The notes under the pieces were generated by a model. That model saw only the letters and a program-made list of their open reading frames with translations, did no database searches and was not told the DNA's origin. Both the position numbers and the translations under genes were made by a program. Below, piece after piece: positions 53,131 to 63,492 of a DNA stretch of 64,000 bases. Location of the stretch: the NCBI RefSeq assembly GCF_019279795.1, contig NC_056743.1:627322233-627386232 (forward strand). The letters run 5' to 3'. The stretch is from Protopterus annectens. Its lineage: Eukaryota; Chordata; Ceratodontiformes; Protopteridae. Within the stretch, counting starts at the first letter, position 1; each line of letters starts with the position of its first letter.

Positions 53131-54960
53131 CCCGAGTTGGCTGTGCATGATCTGATTGTTTTGCTGGGACAGCAGTCGAGGTATTTGAGGTAAGGTCCAA
53201 GCTGGGTAGAGAGATAAGTTTCTTAGTACTGGATACCAGTACTGGTGGGGCCAGTCTGGGACAATCAGTATCATCTTTGGCTTCTCCTGTCTGACCTTTA
53301 GGAGCACCTTTGGGATGAGAAGCAGTGGATGAAAGGCATATACTGATAGGGTGTCCACTTTCCATGCTTGTCTGTGATAAGTCCTTGTGCAGAATCTTTT
53401 TAGTTGGTAACTGAGAGGGGAGGCAAATAGATCCATGTCCGGGGCATCCCCATTTCCTTATCATGCTGAAGACTTGTGGATCCAGCTTCCACTGGTGGGG
53501 ATCCATGAGGTTTCTGCTTAGTTCGTCTGCCAGAGTACTTTCCTTTCCTGGCAGGAATTGTGCCTGCATATGTACTTGGTAAGTCAAAGGTGTGTCCCAC
53601 AAGGTCATGGCTAGTCTGCAAAGGGGGTAAGAATGTGTGCCCCCCTCCTTGTTTATATAAACACATGACTGTGGTGTTGTCTATCTATCAGTAGTTGTCC
53701 CGCATGAAGTAGGTCCTTGAAGGCTGTCAGGGCATTTTGAACAGCTAACATCTCTTTTTGATTGATATGCAGATGCATTTGAGGGCCATGCGCCCTGAAT
53801 CCATCTTCCTGCCATGTGGGCTCCCCAGGCATAGTCTGATGCATCTGTTGTTAGTGTCTGCCTGGCTGGAGGTAATGTAAATGGCTGTCCCTTGTTCTGG
53901 TGACAAGCCTTTGCCCACCATCAAAACTCCTGTTGCAGGCAGGGAATGAGAGTAATGACTGTTTCCAGGCTGTGGCAATGTTGAGTCCAAACACATTTTA
54001 GGTACCATTGAAGTTTCCTCATATGCAGTCTTGCATACGGAATTAGTAGGATGCATGATGCCATGAAGCCCAAAGCCTGCAAAATTTTTCTTGCAGATAA
54101 CTGGGCCTTTGTTGCCAACATTTTGAAATAGATAGTCAGCTTTGTTTGTCTGGTGTGAGATAAGCCATCTGGGCAGTTGTATTCAAGCTTGCACCCAGGA
54201 ATGTTATCTCTTGTGAGGGTACTAGTTTTGATTTCTTTTTGTTGACTGTGTACCCTAGGCATGTTAGAAGTCTTTTCACAAATGCCAGATGTTGAAGAAG
54301 AATGTCCTTGTTCTCTGCTTGAATGAGACAGTCGTCCAAGTAAGGATATATTTGTATTCCTCTTTGTCTGCAGAATGCAATCACTGGTGCCAGGCACTTT
54401 GTAAAGACCCCGGGTGCAGTAGATAAGTCAAAGGGCGGTGCAGAGAATTGGTAATGCATTGAACCAGCCTTGAATCTTGGGTATCTTCTGCAGGATTGCC
54501 TGATTGGAACATGCAGGTATGCCTCTTTTAGGTCTAAAGTTACAAGCCAACATTCTTGCCCAGCATGGGCAGAAGCTGCTGCAAAGTCAACATTTTGAAT
54601 TTTGGAATATCCAGGAAAGTGTTCAGAATAGATAGGTCCAGTATCGGCCTCCAGGCCTTGTCCTTTCTGGGTACCAAGAACAGTCGAGTAAAATCCTTGT
54701 CCCTGCTCTTGCTCTCATACTTGTTGAATGGCCCCCATGTCCATGAGGGATGAGACTTGTTTTTGTGCCTCTGTCCATTGTTTTTTTGGCAGATCTGGCC
54801 AGCCGTTTGCCTTTGGCAGAGTATGGAAATGGAACTTGTAGCCTTGTGACACTAAGTTTAGAACCCACTTGTCCTGGATTATGATGTGCCAATTTTGAAC
54901 AAAAAGTGCTAATTTTTCCCCTAAGGGTGCTGCCAGAAGATAAGTGCTTGGTGCAGGCCG
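53110..54960 (-). pseudogene. pol: RT-RNase H-MT of A9
   Basis: RT N-terminus in 54715-55029 (APLGEKLALFVQNW, FHFHTLPKANGWPDL). A shift in the next part leaves YWTYLF for WRPILDL-F. Motif A (TLDLKEAYLHVP) is damaged near 54530, where a stop follows a C for G change. 54136-54459 has FDLSTAPGVFTK and YPYLDDCLIQ. RNase H lies over 53653-54056 and neighbours: LTTDASDYAWGA in a second frame, HINQKEMLAV (53653-53844), a deletion around the third Asp (LLIDRQHHSHVF), and STLADELSRN (52967-53608). The tail has MDLFASPLS, a shortened VYAFHPL (His for Pro) and VPDWPHQYW. Confidence 0.75.
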
Positions 54961-56636
54961 GGGGAAGTCATTGGGACTGTTTTTTGTATGTTTGTGATCT
55001 ATCTTCTCCAGCTTTGGAGGGAGAAGCACCCCATTGCTTGGGCCTATAAGAACCTTGCGCCTAGGATCTGCCCCTAGGGCGTCTGGATCTGCCCCTTTGA
55101 GGTCTGTCTGACAGAGGAAAGGACCAATTTTTTGTAGGCCAGTGTCTACTAAACCTAGGTGGCTGTACTTGTAAAAAATCTTTGACAGTTTGCATAGATT
55201 TAGCTTTGTCCTCCATTTTCTTTAACACCTCTTCTGCCTTAACACCAAACAAAGTATCACGCTGTAAAGGTGCATCTAGTAAATTAACTTTAACATGATC
55301 AGGCAGATTTTGTTCCTTTAATCAAGCATGCCTCCTAATTACAGAACCCGTAACTGCAGCCCTGCAGGAGGCTTCCAAAGAATCAAAACCACATTGCAAA
55401 GTAGGTTTTCCAACTTGTTCTGCTGCATACAATAAATCCTGCATTTCCTTGTTTTCTGCACATTCAGAATTTAACAACATTTTTTGTTTAAGCAATCCCA
55501 TGACATGTTGCTGATACTTAAGCATATGACATTGACAGTTTAAGGCCCTTATAGCCAAAGTTGCAGATGTGTAAACCTTTTTTTCCCCATCTATCCAGTG
55601 CCCTTGAATCTCTGTCAGAGGGGGTTGGGTTTTTTGCAGTGGAAGCCTTAACTCCCTTTGGACCCTGTGAAATAATTTCTGGGTCAGCAGCAGGGTTTTT
55701 AAAAAGAAATTTGTGAGAGTCAGGAACCATGTAATATCGGTCCGGCTTAACAGGAGCTGGGGGTAAGGAGTCAGGGGTCAGACTAGACTCCGAAAACACA
55801 TCTACAATGTCTAACACAGGTGGAATGGCTAGAGGCCTGTGCTGGGGTAGTAAAAGAAAATCCCTGAGCCTCTTTAGATTATGAAAAATCTTGGCTCTCC
55901 CAGTGGAAATGTTCCCTCATGGTATGCAAGGTTTCCCCAGAGGAATAGTCCTCAGGAGGAGATGCTGACGGTACAGATTCTTCAGCATCACAATCCTCAT
56001 AGGAGGGAAGAGGATATTCCTGATCAGAAGAAAGAGAAACCTGATCTGAAGATTCATAGTCAGTGTCTTGCCTAGGCCTCTTATCAGGAGGGGGATGGGA
56101 ACCTCTGATCAAGGTAATCAAGTCTTCGGCCATTTTGAGCATCTGTTTTTTTGGGCATAGAGGCCTGTCTACGTGGCTCTTGTTTCCTTGCTTTAGAAGG
56201 TGCTTTTGCCTTTGAAGCTGAAGTCGTTTTAATGTAAAGATGTTTACATCTGAAAAAACCCTCAGAAGCCGGTACCTGCTCAGCAGCTCCAAACCCATCT
56301 GAGGTATTAGCTTCCAAGGCTCCAATACCTTAAGTATCCAGCGGCATGGCCAACTCCAGGTGGGAGTCTGTAGCTGCCTGAGATTCTAAAGTAGCGGGTG
56401 TCAGGGGCTGAGAACTGAGAACTGGCGACTGGCTTAGGAGAAGCTTCGTCGGTTTTGGGCCTCTGTTTGTTTTTCTCATTCCTTTTCTTTGCGTTTTTGT
56501 AAACTCCGGTAGTCGGATGGCTATCAGACGACATTTCAGGATAATTAAACTGGCGTCCAAAAAAGTTTAAAGCAAAATCATACAGACGCTTAAGAGTGCG
56601 TTGGTTAAACCTAGCACAAAACCGACAACCAGTAAA
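54961..56636 (-). pseudogene. gag: gag of A9, finger cut off
   Basis: Gag without its N-terminal 35 codons. 56307-56681 begins within the finger (GCRFCARFNQRTLKR). The linker is in 55879-56317 (ASEGFFRCKHLYIKT, KKTDAQNGRRLDYL), the acidic part in VPSASPPEDYSSGETLHTMREHFHWESQDFS, then LDIVDVFSESSLTPDSLPPAP (55518-55817; one Asp codon missing), ALNCQCHMLKYQQHVMG, EQVGKPTLQCGFDSLE (55322-55558) and FGVKAEEVLKKMEDKAKSM (55061-55252) to the basic tail. Confidence 0.75.
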
Positions 56637-57018
56637 GTACAGTTTTGTACCTACCATAAATGTAGATGTTGGAGTGTTCACACTTCTGCAGTCATTACAC
56701 TTGGGTTATCCTGCCGTCAGGCGGTCCCGCAGTCGGCCAGAGTTCCAAAGTCTTGGTCCGGCGTCGGTTGCTGTCACTTCTTCCCTGACGTCAGTGCGCC
56801 AAGGGTATACAAGATGTATCCAACGCCATTTTCTTCAGTTTTTCTTGCCCCAGATGTCAGGTGCCCCCAAGTAGGTAGGCAATGCAGATTGCTAATAAAA
56901 CATATATAAAAAATAAAAACAATACCTTCAGTTACAAGCAAATACACCACAAAGGTTGTATAGGACAGAAAGGTGTATAAGTCCAGCTAGGACAGAGGGG
57001 ATGGAGGGAGGGTAACCT

Positions 57019-57116
57019 GGACTGCAGCAGTGTAAACACTCAAACATCTACATTTATGGTAGGTACAAAACTGTACTATGTTCGTGTTACACTGCTGCAG
57101 TCATTACACTTGGGTA
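57019..57116. repeat. ICR of A10
   Basis: Complement of the right end joined to ATGTTCGTGTTACACTGCTG. The second half does not match the left end at 62154, the only clear mismatch of this kind in the window. Confidence 0.8.
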
Positions 57117-57129
57117 GAATCCCAAAGCT

Positions 57130-58200
57130 AAGGTTGGGTGGCTGGTCTATAGAGTCAGGATTGGCTATGAGGCCCTGCAGAACTGCAGTGGCAAATCCTG
57201 CTTTGGATTTAGAGTAGAGAGGCAAGTGGTAATACTTGGTAAAGGTGTGCACTGAACTCCAAGTTGCAGCCTCCAAAATTTCCTTGGTTGGTACTCCTCT
57301 GAGAAAGGCTATTGAAGTGGCTGTTGCTCTGGTAGAATGTGGCCTAATGTTATTAGGGACTGATTTTCCATGCTGTGTGTTGCAGTAATGAATACAGTGT
57401 CCTATCCATTTGGAAATAGTCTGCTTTGAGATAGCCATGCCCTGTGATCCTACAGCATATGCTACAAACAGTTGCTCAGTTTTCCTGAAAACTTTTGTTT
57501 TGTCCAAGTAGAAGCGTAGCTGCCTGTGTATGTCCAAAGAGTGCAGAAGTTTCTCCCCTTTATTCTGGGGGTTTGGATAAAAAGTTGGCAAATAGATGGT
57601 TTGGTTAAGAGCCACACTAGATACCACCTTTGGCATAAAGGTAGGGTTTGTCCTTAAAGAAACCCTGTCCTGATTAAATATTATAAAAGGTTCCACTGCC
57701 ATTAATGCCTGTAGCTCAGACTCTTTGTGCTGAAGTTACTGCCAGGAGCAGAGCTGTTTTACATGATAAAAATTTTAAATAGTCTGTATTGGCTAGCTCA
57801 AAAGGTGGCAAGGTCAGTTTTTCCAAAACAAAATTGAGGTCCCAAGTTGGTGTTGGTGCTCTCCGGGGCGGTCTTATGTTTTTAGCCCCTCTGAAGTACT
57901 GCTTTAGCAAGGGATGAGCGAATAATGGAGGATCCGTGTTGTAATGAGCTGAAATGGCAGAGGCATGGATCTTAATTGATGAGAAGGATAGGCCTTTGTC
58001 CAGCATCTCAGTTAAGTATTGTAAAATCTGAATGTTTGGGACAAGAGGGTCAAGGCTTTGAGCCTTGTTCCAGGCACAGAATCTCTTCCATTTTTCTGAG
58101 TAAGATTTCCTGGTGCTAAGCCTCCTGGCCTCATGACATCCATAACAGCTTTAGAGAGAGGTGTTGCCTGTTTGACTAATGAATCTGCCATGCAGCCAGG
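57130..58200 (-). pseudogene. tyrosine recombinase of A10
   Basis: 57076-57702 (208 codons open) has VEPFIIFNQDRVSL, NPTFMPKVVSSVALNQTIYL, RFYLDKTKVFRKTEQLFVAY, SKWIGHCIHYC, RPHSTRATATS (box II) and FTKYYHLPLYSKSKAG (Tyr). Box I is in 57716-58006 as AVTSAQRV followed by a shift: the first Arg is Gln, the second (catalytic) Arg remains, and one or two bases are lost right after it. The N-terminus SSIKIHASAISAHYN and LPPFELANTDYLKFLS precede. The start region near 58130 lacks the EARRPS block by a short deletion. Confidence 0.8.
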
Positions 58201-60190
58201 TTTAGGGTTTTGAGCTGACCGTGCAGAATCTGATTGTTTTGTTGAGTCAGGAGGTGTGAAATTTGAAGCAAAATCCATGGTGGGCCTTGAGCCAAGTTCT
58301 TCAAGATTGGGTACCAGTGCTGGCGTGGCCAGTCTGGAGCAATCAGGATCATCTGTGGTTTTTCTTGTCTGGCTTTTAGGAGTACCTTTGAAAGGAGAGG
58401 CAGTGGTGGGAAGGCATAAACTTTTAGGCTTTTCCAGCTGAACGAAAGAGCATCCACTTTCCATGCTTGTGTGTGGCAAGTCCTTGTGCAGAATTTTTTG
58501 TAGTTGACAATTCAGTGGGGAGGCAAAAAGATCCATGTCTGAGCACCCCCATTTTTGCGTTACCATGCTGAAGATTTGTGGATTGAATTGCCATTCGTGA
58601 GGGTCCATGATATTTCTGCTTAGATAGTCTGCCAGAGTATTTTTCTTTCCTGGCAGGAATTGTGCTTGCAGATGAACTTGATAAGTTAGCGATGTGTTCC
58701 ATAAGGTCATGGCTTGCCTGCATAGGGGATAAGAATGAGTGCGCCCTCGCTTGTTTATGTACCACATTACTGTGGTGTTGTCTGTCTTAATTGTCCTGGA
58801 TGCAGAAGGTCCTTGAAAGCTGTTAGGGCATTTTGAACAGCCAACATCTCTTTTTGATTGATGTGAAGATGCATTTGGTCTGTGGTCCACTTGCCCTAAA
58901 TACATTTTCCTGCCATGTGTGCTCCCCAGGCGTAATCCAAAGCAACTGTTGTTAGAGTCTGCCATGCTGTGGGTAGAGTGAAAGGCTGACCCTTGTTGAG
59001 GTGACATGCCTGTGCCCACCATCGAAACTCCTGTTATAAGCAGGGAATTATTGGTATTACTGTTTCTAAACTGTGAGAGTGTTGAGTCCAAACACTTTTT
59101 AGATACCATTGTAATTTCCTCATATGCAGTCTGGCATATGGAATTAGTAGTATGCAGGATGTCATGAATCCCAGGGCCTGCAGAATTTTTCTTGCAGGGA
59201 GATGGGACTTTTTTGCCAGCAATTGAAAATATTGAGTCAGTTGCCCTTGTTTGTCTGGCGTGAGATAAGCCATCTGGGCCGTTGCACTTAAGCAGGCACC
59301 CAGGAATATCATCTGTTGTGAGGGCACTAGTTTTGACTTCTTTTCGTTTACTGTGTACCCTAGAGAAATTGGCAACCTTTTTACAAACGCCAGATGCTTT
59401 ATAAGAATGTCCTTTGTCTCTGCTTGAATGAGGCAGTCGTCCAGGTATGGATATATATGAATTCCTTTATGTCTGCAAAATGCAATTACTGGTGCCAGGC
59501 ACTTTGTAAAGACCCTGGGCACAGTAGATAAGCCAAAGGGTAGTACATTGTACCAGCTTTGAATCTGAGGTATCTTCTGCAATCTTGTCTGATAGGGACA
59601 TGCAGGTATGCCTCTGAGGTCGAAAGTAACAAGCCAAGCCTTCTTGCCCAGCATGGGAAGAAGCTGCTGTAGTGTCAACATTTTGAATTTTGGAACATCC
59701 AGGTAAGTATTTAGAGATGAAAGGTCTAGTATGGGTCTCCAGGCTTTGTCCTTTCTGGGGACCAGGAAGAGTCTTGAGTAAAATCCTTGTCCTTGTTCCT
59801 GCTGTGGTACTTTTTGAATAGCTCTCATGTCCATGAGGGCTGAAACTTGTTTTTGAGCCTCTGCCCATTGATTTTGTGGCAGGTTTGGCATTCCTTTTAG
59901 CCTTGGTAAAGTGTGAAAGTTGAACCTGTAACCTTGAGACACAATATTCAGAACCCATTTGTCTTGGGTGATTGTTTGCCAATTTTGAGAAAAAAGTGCA
60001 AGTATCCCCCCTAAGGGGGCTGCCAAAAGAGAAGTGCTTGGCATACGAAGGGGGAAGTCATTGGGACCGTTTCCTGTAAGGTTGAGACTTGTCCTCACCT
60101 CCTTTTGGGGTTGAGGTACCCCACTGTCGTTGTCTGTAAGAGCCTTGGGGTTGAGATCTGCCTCCTGGGCGTCTGTATCTACCTCTCTGC
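58176..60190 (-). pseudogene. pol: RT-RNase H-MT of A10, long RT frame
   Basis: Frame 59034-60365 (443 codons) starts in the end of gag and passes through EVDTDAQEADLNPKA into RT: APLGGILALFSQNW, FYSRLFLVPRKDKAWRPILD, TFDLRGIPACP (motif A Asp kept, next 20 residues read in a shifted frame between two compensating indels), NVLPFGLSTVPRVFTK, YPYLDDCLIQ, ARKILQALGFMTSC, ending in a stop where relatives have Gln. RNase H and tail: 58012-59109 and 58176-58457 with IKTDNTTVMWYIN, NTLADYLSRN, MDLFASPLN, VYAFPPLPLLSKVLLK and LIAPDWPRQHWYPI. The first RNase H Asp region (LTTVALDYAWGA) has Ala-Leu for Asp-Ala-Ser. Confidence 0.8.
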
Positions 60191-61834
60191 GGCTTGACAC
60201 TGGAAAGGACCAATTCTTTGTAGGCCAATTTCTGCTAAATCGAGGTGGCTGTACCTGTAAGAAATCTTCGACTGTTTGCATAGATTTAGCTTTATCCTCC
60301 ATTTTCTTTAGCACCTCTTCTGCCTTAACACCAAACAAGGTATCATGCTGTAAAGAAGCATCCAATAATTTTGCCTTAACATGGTCAGGTAAACTCTGTT
60401 CTTTTAACCAAGCATGTCTTCAAATCACAGAACCTGTAACTGCGGCTCTACAAGAGGCCTCCAAAGAATAAAAACCACATTGCAGAGTAGGTTTTCCCAC
60501 CTGTTCAACTGCATGCAATAAATCCTGCATTTCTTTATAGTCAGGAGCTTCTGAGCTTGTAAGCATTTTCTGTTTTAACTGAGCCATTAAATATTGTTGG
60601 TACTTAAGCATGTGAAACTGGCAATTTAAAGCCCTTACTGCTAAAGTTGCAGAAGTGTAAACTTTCTTCCCCCATCTATCCAATACTCTAGAATCTCTGC
60701 CAGAGGGGACTGGATTTTTTGCAATGGAAGCCTTAACCCCTTTGGGACCCTAGGAAATGGTATCTGGGTCAGCAGAAGGGTTTTTATAAATAAACTTGAG
60801 AGTCAGGGACTCTATACTACCTATCTGGCTTGGCTGGTGCAGGGGGCAAAGAATTAGGAGATAAGCTGGATTCAGAGAACACATCATCCACAATATCTAA
60901 CACAGGCGGAATAGCAAGGGGCCTGTGCTGAGGCAATAAAAGCAAGTCCCTGAGCCTTTTCTTGGATTCTGAATAATCCTGACTTTCCCAATGGAAACGC
61001 TCCCTCATGGTATGTAAAGTTTCCCCAAAAGAGTAATCCTCAGAGGAGAGGCTGAAGGGACAGATTCTTCAGCATCAGAGTCCTCATAGGGGGGTAGAGA
61101 GCATCCCTAGTCTGAAGAGGAATCAGAGGAAATGGAAACCTGATCAGAGGAATCATAGTCTGTATCCTGCCTAGGTCTTTTCTCAGGAGGGGGATGGGAA
61201 CCCCTGATTAGAGTAATGAGGTCTTCGGCCATTTTGAGCATCTGTTTCTTAGGCATGGAGGACTGTCCAGGAGAATGCTGTACTTGCTTCTTTGTCTAAT
61301 GGTGCTTTTGTCTTGGCTGTTGCTTTAATGGTAAGTTGTGAAGGTCTGAAAACACCCTCAGAAGCAGATACCTGCTCAGTGGCTCTGGACCCATCTGAGG
61401 GATTAGTTTCCATAGGCCCAATACCGTGAGTTTCCAGAGGCCTAGTTGTCTCCACGTGGGAGTCGGGGGCAGCCTGTGGCTCTGAGGTAGTGGGTGTCAG
61501 GGGCTGCGAAAGCGCCTCACTGAGAACCGGCGACTGGCCTAGAAGTGCCTTCGTCGGTTTTGGACCTTGGATGCCTGTCTTTATCCTTGTCTTTGCGTTT
61601 TTTATGAATTGCGGTAGTCGGTTGTTCCGACGGCATTGTATAACTGAACCTTCAGCCAAAGTAGTGCAAAGCAAAATCAAAACGTCGTTTTATAGTGCGT
61701 TTGTTAAATCTAGCACAAAACCGACAACTAGTGACGTCGTGATCAGGGCCTAGGCATGGAATACAGTAAGAGTGGAAGTCCTTATGAGGTATTTGCTTCC
61801 CACAAGAAATACAATTATTAACTTTTTCTGACAT
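60191..61834 (-). pseudogene. gag: gag of A10/A9 chimera
   Basis: ATG at 61832-61834; MSEKVNNCISCGKQIPHKD and the complete finger run open to 61652, then a stop from a one-base change of frame at FALHYFG. The linker is in 61249-61680 (SEGVFRPSQLTIKATAKTK). The core MRERFHWESQDYSESKKRLRDL and LDIVDDVFSESSLSPNSL is in 60817-61008. DRWGKKVYTSATLAVRALNCQF is in 60420-60683. A shift there leads to the end in the long RT frame. Somewhere in this gene or the leader the sequence passes from A10-derived to A9-derived. Confidence 0.75.
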
Positions 61835-62011
61835 CGGTCTGAGGCAAGAAAAAAAGTTTCCCCAACTGGGTACTTAGCTTTATTGAAGACTTCGAATCTG
61901 AAATTCGACTTCGAAAATCTCAGGAGTCAGCCGACCAGCACTTGCAAACTGCTTCTGCTTCGGGCACCGCGTGGCAAGAAAAAGACTTAAGAAAATGGCG
62001 TCGGCTGCTTC

Positions 62012-62038
62012 TTTTATACCCATGACGACCTGACGTCA
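62012..62038 (-). promoter_or_regulatory. putative core promoter in the left ITR of A9/A10
   Basis: TGACGTCA at 62031-62038 and GGGTATAAAAG at about 62010-62021 on the minus strand, the best TATA match in the window, followed by GACGCCATTTTC near 61992. Confidence 0.5.
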
Positions 62039-62154
62039 GGGAAGGGGCGACAGCAGCCGACGCAGGACCCAAGACTTTGGAATTCAAGCTGAGGGCAACC
62101 TGCCAGCAGGATTACCCAAATGTAATGACTGCAACAGTGAAACACGAAGAACAT

Positions 62155-63076
62155 CTGTATCGTATTAAGTGGAAGAGATTTTCCATTTGGACTTCTAACA
62201 AGAACCTTGATCCTTACCAAGATCCACTGTCATCCATACTAGAATTCTTGACGGAGATTTTTCACGAAGTGGCAGCTGCTACTGTCAGGATCCAGTTAGC
62301 AGCCATATCTAATTTTCATCTAGGTATTGATAGACTTATCCAAGGCCTTCCTCAAAGGTACCTTTCACATGAGACCTCCAGCGAAGACTTATTCTCCCTG
62401 GAGTCTGAATTAAATGCTATCCCGTATTACTCTTCCTCCCTTCGAACCAGCGTCACCTAGTGAGCTCAAGTTTCTGTCATGGAAAACTATTTTTCTAGTG
62501 GCCATTACTTCTGCCCGCAGAGTGTCAGAGCTTCAGGCATTATCTATCAAGCCCCCCCACATAATTTTTCATCCTGACAGGATCCCTTAGGACCAACCCT
62601 TCCTTTTTGCCTAAAGTATGTTCTGAAACAATCAATCAAGTTATTGAGTTGCCCGTTTCTTTCCCCAACCATACCAACAAATTAGAATACATGCTGCACA
62701 AACTTGATGTTCACAGACAGCTTGGAGATTATCTGGACAGAACAAAAGACTTCAGAAAGTCAAACCAGCTTTTTGTTTCATTCTCTGAAGTCAGAAAAGG
62801 TAGACCAGTGGCTAAAACAACCCTAAATGGCTTTCAGATTGTATCACCTACCCTTACTCATCTGCTAATAGGTCTTTGTTGCATAAAGTGAAGGTGCATT
62901 CAACCAGAGCAGTCTCTACTTCTTCGGCCTTTCAAGCAAAGTTACCCCTTGATAATATCTGTGCTGCAGCCACTTGGTCTAAGCCTCACACTTTTATCAC
63001 TCATTACAAAGTGGACAAGGCCTCCAGGGACAAGGCTTCCTTTGGTTCTACTGTCCTGAAAAATGTACTCCCGTGA
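62155..63076 (+). pseudogene. tyrosine recombinase of B3, N-terminus cut
   Basis: It begins inside the N-terminal domain (IKWKRFSIWTSNKNLDPYQ), then SSILEFLTEIFHEVAAATVR and SNFHLGIDR (62077-62460). A shift leads to LPPFEPASPSELKFLSWK and AITSARRVSELQALS (box I Arg intact, 62440-62540), another near 62580, then 62607-62891 (VCSETINQVIELPVSFPN, YLDRTKDFRKSNQLFVSF), and 62876-63076 with KVHSTRAVSTSSAFQ (box II) and PHTFITHYKVD (nucleophile Tyr). It ends VLKNVLP, like B1. The first residues are lost to the A9/A10 joint. Confidence 0.8.
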
Positions 63077-63107
63077 GCCACCCAGGATTTAGGGTGCTAG
63101 GGACGCT

Positions 63108-63210
63108 ACCCATCAGTGAAGAATGAATGGCGAGATTGAACAACTTCACATTAAGAAGTTGTGTACTCACTGCAACGTTCCATGTGAGTTGTTCCATCTC
63201 GCCTTCATTC
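63108..63210. repeat. ICR of B3
   Basis: Left-end complement (ends CAACTTCACAT at about 63150, matching 45551-45561 reversed) joined through TAAG to the right-end complement (AAGTTGTGTACTCACTGCAA...). Confidence 0.8.
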
Positions 63211-63492
63211 TCATGTCTCTCCCTCCTTCCCCCACCTGGCTGACAGCTGACTTGGAGAATGACTTCATCCTGGTTATTCAATGTTTCTTCCTGTCTGGGG
63301 AGATTAGTCCTCTTACTAGAATATAGTACACGCAGCAAACAAGATCTGAGGCAATTCCAGCAGTGTGTCATGGCATAAGGGGCTTGGTCTCGAGCTACTG
63401 GTAATCTTTGAGCTTTGCTAAACGACCCATCAGTGAAGAATGAAGACGAGATAGAACTCCTCACATGGAACATTATGGTGAGTACATAACTT

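Larger units (their letters stand above)
51511..56636 (-). mobile_element. DIRS element A9, missing its own 5' end
   Basis: Right end GTACAGTTGTGTACAC at 51511; right ITR to about 51735; ICR 51886-51987; YR; RT-RH-MT; gag up to the finger, where A10 begins at 56637. Subtype I. The left end expected from its ICR is found at 62154, attached to A10, so the 5' ends of A9 and A10 appear to have recombined. Confidence 0.85.
56637..62154 (-). mobile_element. DIRS element A10 with an A9-type 5' end
   Basis: Right end GTACAGTTTTGTACC at 56637 (subtype II); right ITR to about 56870; ICR; YR; RT-RH-MT; gag; leader; left end at 62154. The length of 5,518 nt is normal. The ICR (57019-57116) predicts a left end ATGTTCGTGTTACACTGCTG, but the left end present is ATGTTCTTCGTGTTTCACTG with ATTTGGGTAAT, the subtype I form expected for A9. 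Confidence 0.85.
62155..63492 (+). mobile_element. DIRS element B3, YR and right end
   Basis: Third piece of B3: YR gene, ICR (63108-63210), spacer and right ITR (about 63330-63492, ending CATAACTT). The gag, RT and RNase H genes of B3 are absent between the leader at 51510 and YR at 62155; they were lost, not merely interrupted. Confidence 0.85.
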
